DNA from: Phycisphaerales bacterium PN19_bin_20
GTDB taxonomy: Bacteria > Planctomycetota > Phycisphaerae > Phycisphaerales > UBA1924
DNA length: 64,000 nucleotides
Assembly (NCBI GenBank): GCA_021173225.1
Contig: JAJOLK010000001.1
Span: 212,231-276,230 of the forward strand
Reading direction: 5' to 3'
In this document: positions 57,608 through 64,000 of the stretch, one piece after another
How positions within the stretch are numbered: position 1 is the first letter of the stretch
Layout of the letters: each line of letters opens with the position of its first letter
The notes under the pieces: model-generated
Told to the model about the DNA's origin: nothing
Databases searched by the model: none
What the model saw: only the letters and a program-made list of their open reading frames with translations
Program-made: the position numbers and the translations under genes

Positions 57608-57706
57608 GTCACCGCGCAACCCGTCACCGCGCAACCCGTCACCGCGCAACCCGTCACCGCGCAACCCGTCGCCGTACAACCCGTCGCCGCGCAACCCGTC
57701 GCCGCG
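57608..57706. repeat. 15-bp tandem repeat, 6.6 copies
   Basis: Unit GTCACCGCGCAACCC, four perfect copies then variants GTCGCCGTACAACCC and GTCGCCGCGCAACCC, ending 12 bp before the 3' end of the GT2 gene. Between 57367 and 57607 I see no gene. Confidence 0.85.
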
Positions 57707-57717
57707 GAGCGCCTTGT

Positions 57718-58668
57718 TCAGCGCGGCAGCGTGCCCGACCCGCGGCCCATCACTTCCACGCGCGGCCCGGCGGGCACCGAGACAACACGCCGTTGCGGCT
57801 TGACCTCGATCTCAACCGCCACATCAGCCCCCGCACCAGTCGCGCGCTGGCCCACGTCACTATCGGTCACAAACCGCCAGCGGATGCGGGCCGCCTCGCG
57901 CAGCATCCGCAAGCCGTCACGCACCGGGCTGACCGTGCCCCCGTCCTTGTGCTCCCACGCGATGCCGACCTCGACAATCCGGCCCAGACCCTTGGCGAGC
58001 AGCAAGTGCTCGAGGTCGAACGCAAACCGGTCCTCGCGCCCGAGCTTGACCACCGCCCGCGCCACATCGGCACGGTAGAGCTTAAACCCGCACTGGGTAT
58101 CACGCAATAGATTGAGCCCAAGCACCCCAAGGGCCAGACGGAAGATACCGCCCGACAGCCGCCGGAACGCTCGCGACGTCACCCGCGCGTCGCGCGTGTT
58201 CCGCGAGCCGCAGACCATCGCGCAGCCCCGCAGTGCCAACGGCCAAAGCCGCTCCAGCTCGCGCACCCGCGCCGCGTTGTCCGCGTCCATCATCAGCACC
58301 CACCGCCCGCTCGCCGCGGCAAGCCCAGTCCGCACCGCCGCCCCCTTACCGCGATTTACAGCGTGCCGCACCAGCACCACGCGAAGCAAGTTGCCCCGCT
58401 GCGTCTGTGTCAACCACGGCACCACCACCGCCGCCGTCGCGTCTGGCGAGCCATCGTCGACCAGAATGATCTCCGCGCCGCCCACGGCAGAGCCCGCGAG
58501 GGTCGCCGTCAAGTCGTCCAGTGTCGCCCCGATCCTGGCCGCTTCCTTGTACATCGGTACCACCACCGACAACACGACCCCGCTGACATCGTCGTGCCCG
58601 ACGGCCGCATCCCGCTCGCCGTCAAGCGCAGAGACCGGCTGATCCGAATAAATACTCCTCGGGTTCAT
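57718..58668 (-). CDS. GT2 glycosyltransferase (dolichyl-phosphate-glucosyltransferase-like)
   Basis: 316 aa. 'LSVVVPMYKEAARIGATLDD', 'IILVDDGSPDAT', 'NRGKGAAVRTGLAAASG' and 'VLMMDADNAARV' (D-x-D metal motif) are the GT2 order seen in polyprenyl-phosphate hexosyltransferases; 'FRLALGVLGLNLLRDTQCGF' with 'CGFKLYR' and 'FDLEHLLLAKGLG' are specific to this group. It probably charges a lipid carrier with a sugar. No C-terminal membrane domain. In-frame ATG at 58689 is an alternative start. The gap 58669-59196 shows no gene I can support. Confidence 0.85.
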   Translation of the reverse strand: MNPRSIYSDQPVSALDGERDAAVGHDDVSGVVLSVVVPMYKEAARIGATLDDLTATLAGSAVGGAEIILVDDGSPDATAAVVVPWLTQTQRGNLLRVVLVRHAVNRGKGAAVRTGLAAASGRWVLMMDADNAARVRELERLWPLALRGCAMVCGSRNTRDARVTSRAFRRLSGGIFRLALGVLGLNLLRDTQCGFKLYRADVARAVVKLGREDRFAFDLEHLLLAKGLGRIVEVGIAWEHKDGGTVSPVRDGLRMLREAARIRWRFVTDSDVGQRATGAGADVAVEIEVKPQRRVVSVPAGPRVEVMGRGSGTLPR

Positions 58669-59196
58669 GCGACTAAGTATATGAACCATCCGCCGCGCCG
58701 CCACCAACCCGGCAACGCCCAGCGCCGCCCACCGCTCTCACCGCCTGCATCAGCCGGGTCCACAGCACTGCTCGCCGCTACCAGCAGCAACACGGGGCCC
58801 TTCGCGTGCGGCAGAAACGCCGTGGCGTCGACAATCATTACTCTGCCAGAGTTCCCCGCAACGCTCTTGCGAGCAGCGGCAGCCCTTGAGGCAATACTCG
58901 ACCATGCCGTCAACGGAGCGCTGCTGTTAGTCACGCGAAGACATCCCCGCAGACTCCCTTGCCTTAATAATACAACCCCCCGCCCAATACGGAAAGCTCC
59001 TTCGCCTTTGTGGACAACGCGCCCTGTGGCGTCGACACAAAAGTTTATCAACACCGATCGCTCAGCAAGCAATAAACCATGAACACGTCGTCGAGCAGCC
59101 CTACCCCAGCCCAGCGTACGCTCACGCAAAGGCTTGTTCAGGCCCTCGCGCTCGCCGCACCGATCCCTTGCGCGTCGCCTCGGGGTACGCTTGGCA

Positions 59197-60345
59197 ATGC
59201 GCACACTCACGCTGCTCGCGTTGCTCATCGTCTGCCCGCTGCTCGCACGCGCCTCGGCCGCGCCCGCGAGCCTCGCGCCCAGCGTCGACAGCGCGGCACA
59301 AACCAAGTTTTCGACCGCGACCGGCCCGCTCCGCATCGGTGTCGTTGGCCTCGTCCACGGGCACGTCGAGGGCCTGCTCTGGCAGTCCACACAACGCCCC
59401 GACCTCAAGATCGTCGGCATCTACGACCCCGACCGCGCGCTCTTTGATCGCATGGCCGCCAAGTACAAGCTTGACCCCGCGCTCTACCGCGCCTCGCTTC
59501 CCGAGATGCTCGACACAGCCAAGCCCGAGGCCGTCAGCGTCATGACCTCGATCAAAGACCACCGCATGGTGGCCGACGCCTGCGCGCCGCGCGGCGTCCA
59601 CATGCTCTTTGAAAAGCCCCTGGCCTTCAGCAACGACGATGCACGCCACATCGCGTCCCTCGCACTCAAGCACGGCGTCCTCGCGCTCACGAACTTTGAA
59701 ACTAGTTGGTACGCCTCGCTGCGCGAAGCCAAACGCCTCGTCGACTCCGGCGACCGCACCCCGATCCGCAAGATGGTCTTCCGCCACGGCCACAAGGGCC
59801 CCAAAGAGATCGGCTGCTCGCCCGAGTTCCTCGCCTGGCTCACCGACCCCGCGCAGAACGGCGGCGGCGCGGTCGTCGACTTCGGCTGCTACGGCGCGGT
59901 GCTCTCAACATGGTTTATGAACGGCGAGCGACCGACCAGCATCACCGCCAGCATCACCACCGTCAAACCCGGCGTGTATCCGCACGTGGACGACGACGCC
60001 ACCATTATTCTTACGTACCCAACAGCCACCGCAACCATCCAGGCCTCGTGGGCTTGGACGCACGACAACAAAGAAACCGACATCTACACCGAGCGCGGCT
60101 CGATCCACGCCGCGAAGTGGGATGACCTCCAGGTCCGCGACGAGAACGGCCCGCTGAAGCCCGTCAAACCTTCACCCAAACGCGCCGACATCGAGAACGA
60201 ATGGACGTACCTGCGTCAGGTCGTCCGCGGCCAGTGTGCCGTCGATCCGCTCTCAAGCATAGAGCTCAACCTGATCGCCGTTGAGATCCTCGACGCCGCA
60301 CGTAATGGCCCGGGCAACTCGCCCGCTCTGAAACCCCTCCCGTGA
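59197..60345 (+). CDS. secreted Gfo/Idh/MocA-family protein
   Basis: 382 aa. A signal peptide (about residues 1-23, 'LTLLALLIVCPLLARASA') precedes a Rossmann domain 'IGVVGLVHGHVEGLL', 'GIYDPDRALFDRMAA', 'AVSVMTSIKDHRMVADACA' and the 'FEKPLAFSNDDAR' block with the EKP motif; the C-domain has 'GGGAVVDFGCYGA' and 'TIQASWAWTHDN'. The family carries tightly bound NAD(P) and acts on sugars. The usual GxGxxG is GLVHGH. No twin-arginine motif is seen. ATG at 59197 is favoured by the signal peptide. Confidence 0.8.
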   Translation: MRTLTLLALLIVCPLLARASAAPASLAPSVDSAAQTKFSTATGPLRIGVVGLVHGHVEGLLWQSTQRPDLKIVGIYDPDRALFDRMAAKYKLDPALYRASLPEMLDTAKPEAVSVMTSIKDHRMVADACAPRGVHMLFEKPLAFSNDDARHIASLALKHGVLALTNFETSWYASLREAKRLVDSGDRTPIRKMVFRHGHKGPKEIGCSPEFLAWLTDPAQNGGGAVVDFGCYGAVLSTWFMNGERPTSITASITTVKPGVYPHVDDDATIILTYPTATATIQASWAWTHDNKETDIYTERGSIHAAKWDDLQVRDENGPLKPVKPSPKRADIENEWTYLRQVVRGQCAVDPLSSIELNLIAVEILDAARNGPGNSPALKPLP

Positions 60346-60447
60346 AGCAAGGCTTGGTTGCGAGCTTCCAAAGTCTCTGCCCCAAGGGCATAGGCGCGGA
60401 GTGGGACTGGGAAAGTGAACGCTCTCTTCGGCCTCAGCGCCGGGTGT

Positions 60448-62139
60448 TCAGCAGCCTTGCACGAAGGCCTGAACAAAGACGATGACGTCGTCGGCGGTGA
60501 ACTCGCCGTCGGCCCCCCGGATCTGGCCCGCCCGTCCAACGTCGGCCCGCGTGTCGCCGCCAACGAACCACCCGATGAACACAATAATGTCGTCGGCGGT
60601 CAACTCACCATCTGCGCCAATTGACTGTCCAGACCCGGCAATGTCCGATGGCGTGCATGGCCGTGCGGCGACCATCACAAACACGCTCTGGCCCGAAGTT
60701 TGGCCGTTGACGTGGCCGTGTCCGACGATGGTGCGAAGGGCATCGGAGAAGACGGGGTTCTGGAGCGTGCTCCAGCCGTTGGCGGTGAGGCCGCCGCTGA
60801 CGAGATTGCCAAGGTCGGTCAGGCCAAGATCGGGCCGGAAGATAAAAGCCCGCTGCTCGCCGGCGCCGATGCCACCGGCAAAGAACTGGTAGTTGCCTAG
60901 CAGGTAGCCGGCCTCGGTCAGGATGGTGGGCGTGGACGAGGCAAAGCTGTCGGCGGTGCGAATGCTGCCGATGATCGCGCTGGTGATGCTGGTGATCGGA
61001 TCAAAGTACCAAGCGTCTTGGCCGTTGTTCGTGTTCACGCCGGTGTAGCGCCGCGAAAACCCCGCGACCTGCCCGGCGGCGTTCTGGAAGGTGTTGAAGC
61101 TTTGCTGAAACCCCGCGCTGCCGGTGTTGGCCGCGCCGGTCAGGCCTGTCTGCACGGTGGTGTTGCTGATGGGATTGTAGACCCAGGTGTTCTGGCCGTT
61201 GTCCGTGCTCACGCCGGTGTAGCGTTGCGAGGACCCCGCGACCTGCCCGGCAGCGTTCTGGAGTTCGTTGAAGCTTTGCTGAAACCCCGCGCTGCCGGTG
61301 TTGGCCGCGCCGGTCAGGCCCGTCTGCACGGTGGTGTTGCTGATGGGGTTGTAGACCCAGGTGTTCCTGCCGTTGTTCGTGCTCACGCCGGTGTAGCGCC
61401 ACGAGAGACCCGCGACCTGCCCGGCGTCGTTCTGGAGGCCGTTGAAGCTCTCCTGCCGCCCCGTGCTGCCGGTGTAGGCCGCGCCGGTCAGGCCCGTCTG
61501 CACGGTGGTGTTGCTGACGGGGTTGTAGACCCAGGTGTTCCGGCCGTTGTTCGTGCTCACGCCGGTGTAGCGCCACGAGAGACCCGCGACCTGCCCGGCG
61601 TCGTTCTGGAAGCTGTTGACGATGAACTGAAACCCCGCGCTGCCGGTATAGGCCGCGCCGGTGAGGCCCGTCTGCACCGTGGTGTTGCTGACGGGGTTGT
61701 AGACCCAGGAGTTCTGGCCCTTGTACGTGCTCACGCCGGTGTAGCGGACCGAGACTCCCGCGACCTGCCCGGCGTCGTTCTGGAAGTCGTTGCCGCTCTG
61801 CTGCATCCCCGCGCTGCCGGTGTAGGTGGCGCCGCTCAGGCCAATCTGTGTCGTGGTGTTGCTGACGGGGTTGTAGACCCAGGTGTTCAGGCCGTTGAAC
61901 GTGCTCACGCCGGTGTAGCGGTTCGAGCGCCCTGCGACCTGCCCGGCGGTGTTCAGGAAGTTCGCTGTGCTGAGCTGGAGCCCGGCGCTGCCGGTCTGCT
62001 GCGGCCCGAACAGCCCGGTCCGCTGGATCGTGTAGATCTGATAGTTGGGAATCCACTGGGCCACCGCGCCCAACGGCGCGATCGACACGCCAGCGGCGGC
62101 CACGAGAAACAGCGGCGAAACAAGTGCTGAACGGTTCAT
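60448..62139 (-). CDS. secreted repeat protein with GC-type dockerin tail
   Basis: 563 aa. Signal peptide (about 1-28), then at least five 58-residue repeats (exact 174-bp DNA period: copies align at 61157, 61331, 61505, 61679, 61853) built around 'NTWVYNPVSNTTVQTGLTGA' and 'QNDAGQVAGLSWRYTGVST', a beta-propeller-like or HAF-type unit. The C-terminus has two dockerin-like EF-hand units ('IGADGELTADDIIVFI', 'RGADGEFTADDVIVFV') and ends in GC. Start chosen at 62139 because GGAG stands at 62146-62149; 62151 is the alternative. Confidence 0.85.
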   Translation of the reverse strand: MNRSALVSPLFLVAAAGVSIAPLGAVAQWIPNYQIYTIQRTGLFGPQQTGSAGLQLSTANFLNTAGQVAGRSNRYTGVSTFNGLNTWVYNPVSNTTTQIGLSGATYTGSAGMQQSGNDFQNDAGQVAGVSVRYTGVSTYKGQNSWVYNPVSNTTVQTGLTGAAYTGSAGFQFIVNSFQNDAGQVAGLSWRYTGVSTNNGRNTWVYNPVSNTTVQTGLTGAAYTGSTGRQESFNGLQNDAGQVAGLSWRYTGVSTNNGRNTWVYNPISNTTVQTGLTGAANTGSAGFQQSFNELQNAAGQVAGSSQRYTGVSTDNGQNTWVYNPISNTTVQTGLTGAANTGSAGFQQSFNTFQNAAGQVAGFSRRYTGVNTNNGQDAWYFDPITSITSAIIGSIRTADSFASSTPTILTEAGYLLGNYQFFAGGIGAGEQRAFIFRPDLGLTDLGNLVSGGLTANGWSTLQNPVFSDALRTIVGHGHVNGQTSGQSVFVMVAARPCTPSDIAGSGQSIGADGELTADDIIVFIGWFVGGDTRADVGRAGQIRGADGEFTADDVIVFVQAFVQGC

Positions 62140-62277
62140 AACTCGCTCCATAAGGGCTTCTGGGTGACGATCGTCACGCGACACCGACACGTAAGAGCGG
62201 CACACCGCCACTACATTATGCGACGTGCCCTCCCGCCTGTCAAGGAAACCGGTCGGTCTCTCCGGTCCCCCCGCCCC

Positions 62278-62347
62278 CCCGCCCCTGCCCGCCCGCGCGG
62301 CCACCCGCCACCGCCTTCGCACCCCGCCCCTGCCCGCCCGCGCGGCC
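62278..62347. repeat. 25-bp perfect direct repeat upstream of pdhB
   Basis: The 25-mer at 62278-62302 recurs exactly at 62323-62347 (C-rich, ending GCGCGGCC). Starts are 45 bp apart. It sits within 120 bp of the E1 beta start. Confidence 0.7.
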
Positions 62348-62395
62348 CGCACCTATACTCCCCTTTCCCCCGCCACCAGCCCCCCAATCGCCACC

Positions 62396-63451
62396 ATGCT
62401 CACCCTCCCCAGCCACACCAAGCCTGACTTCACCAAGCCCCTGCCCGACTTTGACCCCGCCGACGGCGTCGGGCGGCCGATCCAGTTTCGCGAGGCTCTT
62501 CGCGAGGCCATGAGCGAGGAGATGCGCCGCGACGACCGCGTCTTCCTCATGGGTGAAGAGGTCGCGTACTACTCCGGCGCGTACAAAGTCTCACAGGGCA
62601 TGCTCGAAGAGTTCGGCCCCCGCCGCATCATCGATACCCCCATCTCCGAGAACGGCTTCGCCGGCCTCGCCGTCGGTGCCGCGATGTACGGCCTGCGCCC
62701 CATCATCGAGTTCATGAGCTGGTCCTTCTCGCTCGTCGCCGCCGACCAGCTCCTCAACAACGTCCCCAAAATGCTCTACATGTCCGGCGGGCAGTGGGGC
62801 TGCCCGGTGGTCTTCCGCGGCAACAACGGTGCCGGCGGCCAGCTTGGCAGCACGCACTCGTGGACCATCGAGGCCATGTTCTCCAACGTCCCGGGCCTCA
62901 AGATCGCCATCCCCAGCAACCCCTTTGACGCCAAGGGCCTGCTCAAGACCGCCATCGCCGACCAGGACCCCGTCTTCTTCCTTGAGTCTGAGCGCATGCT
63001 CAGTGACAAGGCCCACGTCCCCGCCGAAGAGTATTACATCCCCTTCGGCAAGGCCCACCTGCGCCGCCAGGGCAACGACGTGACGCTCGTCTCCTTCGGC
63101 CGTCCGGTCAACTTCTGCCTCGAGGCCGCCACCGAGCTGGCCAAGGAAGGCATCGAGTGCGACGTGCTGGATATGCGGACCGTCCGCCCGTTGGACATCG
63201 AGTCGATCGTCCGCAGCGTCAAGAAGACCGGCCGCATCGTGGTCGTCGATCAATGCTGGCCCTTCGCGAGCATCGCCAGCGAGGTTGTGACGCAGGTGGT
63301 TGAGAAAGCCTTTGACTACCTGGACCATCAGCCGCTGCGCGTGAACACCGACGACGTCCCGGCGCCGTACGCCAAGGCGCTTGAGATGGAATTCCTCCCG
63401 CACAAGGGCAAGATCGTGCGTGCGGCCAAGGCCGCGATGCTCCGCCTGTAA
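62396..63451 (+). CDS. pdhB: pyruvate dehydrogenase E1 component, beta subunit
   Basis: 351 aa. 'FREALREAMSEEMRRDDRVF', 'MGEEVAYYSGAYKVSQGML', 'DTPISENGFAGLAVGAAMYG' with the catalytic Glu, 'FRGNNGAGGQLGSTHSW' and 'IAIPSNPFDAKGLLKTAI' are E1 beta blocks, and 'CDVLDMRTVRPLDIES' and 'VVVVDQCWPFASIASE' form the C-terminal transketolase domain. It works with E1 alpha to decarboxylate pyruvate (or a related 2-oxoacid) onto E2 lipoyl. No E1 alpha or E2 gene is in the window. Confidence 0.93.
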   Translation: MLTLPSHTKPDFTKPLPDFDPADGVGRPIQFREALREAMSEEMRRDDRVFLMGEEVAYYSGAYKVSQGMLEEFGPRRIIDTPISENGFAGLAVGAAMYGLRPIIEFMSWSFSLVAADQLLNNVPKMLYMSGGQWGCPVVFRGNNGAGGQLGSTHSWTIEAMFSNVPGLKIAIPSNPFDAKGLLKTAIADQDPVFFLESERMLSDKAHVPAEEYYIPFGKAHLRRQGNDVTLVSFGRPVNFCLEAATELAKEGIECDVLDMRTVRPLDIESIVRSVKKTGRIVVVDQCWPFASIASEVVTQVVEKAFDYLDHQPLRVNTDDVPAPYAKALEMEFLPHKGKIVRAAKAAMLRL

Positions 63452-63573
63452 GCTCTGCTGCGTTGTCGTGCTCAGGGGCGGGTCTTCCAACCCGGCACCG
63501 CCAGCCCCGCCACAACCTCAAAGCCCCGCTGGCCCCAAAGCTGGCCGAGCCGCGTGAAGCACCGGTAGACCAA

Positions 63574-63645
63574 AGCGGGCGAGGGGATTTGAACCCCTGA
63601 CATTCTGCTTGGAAGGCAGATGCTCTACCACTGAGCTACGCCCGC
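63574..63645 (-). tRNA. tRNA-Gly(TCC)
   Basis: 72 nt on the minus strand. Acceptor GCGGGCG/CGCCCGC, D arm TAGCTCAGTGGTAGAGC, anticodon stem CTGC/GCAG around loop CTTCCAA (anticodon TCC), T arm GGGGTTCAAATCCCC and discriminator T. CCA is not encoded. Confidence 0.95.
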
Positions 63646-63739
63646 GAGCCAGACATTAGCACCGTCCCAGCAGGCCCGGTCCGCCCAACCGCCGCACCCG
63701 TGCGCTCTACCCCAAAGCTCCGGCAAGCTGGGTCGCCAA

Positions 63740-63755
63740 TGTTCCACGTGGAACA
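63740..63755. promoter_or_regulatory. parS-like centromere site
   Basis: TGTTCCACGTGGAACA is a perfect 16-bp palindrome equal to the chromosomal parS consensus TGTTnCACGTGnAACA bound by ParB. It is intergenic, between tRNA-Gly and the next terminator. It is the only match I found in the window. Confidence 0.75.
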
Positions 63756-63779
63756 CCCGTCCCGACCGCTCACCAACAA

Positions 63780-63803
63780 GGGCCCCCGCACGCGCGGAGG
63801 CCC
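63780..63803 (-). terminator. Rho-independent-type terminator of the truncated gene
   Basis: GGGCC-C-CCGC, loop ACGC, GCGG-A-GGCCC forms a strong stem with one mismatch. On the minus strand it is followed by TTGTTGG. It lies 55 bp past the stop of the gene entering from 64000. Confidence 0.55.
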
Positions 63804-63857
63804 TCGGAGAGTCGGTGTGATGCCGCGCGCCGGTCCGGGGGTGCCGGGCGATCGGGG

Positions 63858-64000
63858 TTAGTAGGTGAAGTTGGCGTTGGCGTCGGTGGTGCCGAGGCTG
63901 CTGGGGGCGGAGTTGCCGTTGATAGCGGCGCTGGCAGGAGCCGTCCGGTCGAGGATGGGGCCAACGACGTTGTTGGCAACGATGGTCCAGTTGATGGTGT
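63858..64000 (-). CDS. secreted-type protein, 3' end only
   Basis: The last 46 codons before a TAA. The visible part (Asn/Thr/Ala/Ser-rich, containing 'INWTIVANNVVGPIL' and ending 'TDANANFTY') resembles the ends of parallel beta-helix or similar exported proteins. The frame is supported by the terminator that follows. Nothing can be said about function. Confidence 0.55.
   Translation of the reverse strand, partial: TINWTIVANNVVGPILDRTAPASAAINGNSAPSSLGTTDANANFTY

Noticed and set aside
57569..58078. 169-codon plus-strand frame with VTAQP repeats.
   Set aside because: The repeats come from the 15-bp tandem array and the remainder is antisense to the GT2 gene.
58665..59420. 251-codon minus-strand frame between the GT2 and Gfo/Idh/MocA genes.
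   Set aside because: Overlaps the signal peptide and Rossmann region of the plus-strand gene; no coherent domain.

Overview
The window is high-GC bacterial chromosome (roughly two thirds G+C by eye), most likely from a planctomycete of the Phycisphaerae. The clues are a secreted protein ending in a PEP-CTERM-like anchor (Pro-Gly, hydrophobic stretch, Arg cluster), a repeat protein ending in the paired dockerin-like module ('GADGELTADDIIVFI', then 'GC') typical of Phycisphaerae, two dissimilar GroELs, many Ala/Pro-rich low-complexity insertions, and mostly short monocistronic or two-gene units on both strands. This placement is inference from protein style; no rRNA is present.

Layout. 1-5.4 kb: truncated alpha/beta hydrolase, conserved protein of unknown role, degenerate kinase-like protein, a UspA-DUF4112 pair and two lipoproteins, one with a SOUL fold. 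5.6-13.1 kb: FecE-type ATPase, NDUFA9-like dehydrogenase, asd, secreted hydrolase, 4-OT tautomerase, queG, TIM-barrel isomerase. 13.2-19.95 kb: secreted M1 aminopeptidase, DUF1508 protein, cytosine-deaminase-like enzyme, alr, DEAD-box helicase. 20.2-28.3 kb: acyl-CoA carboxylase beta chain, ABC-2 exporter pair, OPT transporter, and recA with a good sigma70-type promoter and terminator. 28.4-31.1 kb: EAL-CBS-degenerate GGDEF protein and a lone nuoA. 31.6-39.7 kb is a chaperone island: groEL1, a small secreted protein, groES, groEL2, dnaJ, grpE, fmdB-like, acpS. 40-47 kb: PEP-CTERM protein, serC, small proteins, a lower-GC orphan gene, an RsbU-type phosphatase bracketed by 62-bp direct repeats, and a PfpI protein.

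47.1-50.7 kb is a methionine/threonine unit on the minus strand: promoter, SAM-I-type riboswitch, a Cys/Met-metabolism PLP enzyme, then a fused aspartokinase-homoserine dehydrogenase that appears to lack the usual ACT domains and starts with TTG overlapping the previous stop. Together with asd (7.6 kb) these supply the aspartate-to-homoserine-to-methionine route.

52.1-54.7 kb holds the most interesting system: a 114-aa protein followed by a 711-aa NB-ARC/STAND ATPase with TPR-like repeats. The extreme C-terminus of the first and extreme N-terminus of the second carry the same short motif (TVxQVNVxxNSGxI). This is the layout expected of an NLR-type sensor that signals to a neighbouring effector by amyloid templating, so it is a candidate immune or cell-death module. 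54.8-64 kb: oligopeptide ABC ATPase, LRR protein, a remnant of a repeat-domain protein, GT2 glycosyltransferase, secreted Gfo/Idh/MocA protein, dockerin-anchored repeat protein, pyruvate dehydrogenase E1 beta, tRNA-Gly(TCC), a perfect 16-bp parS-like palindrome, a terminator and a truncated secreted protein.
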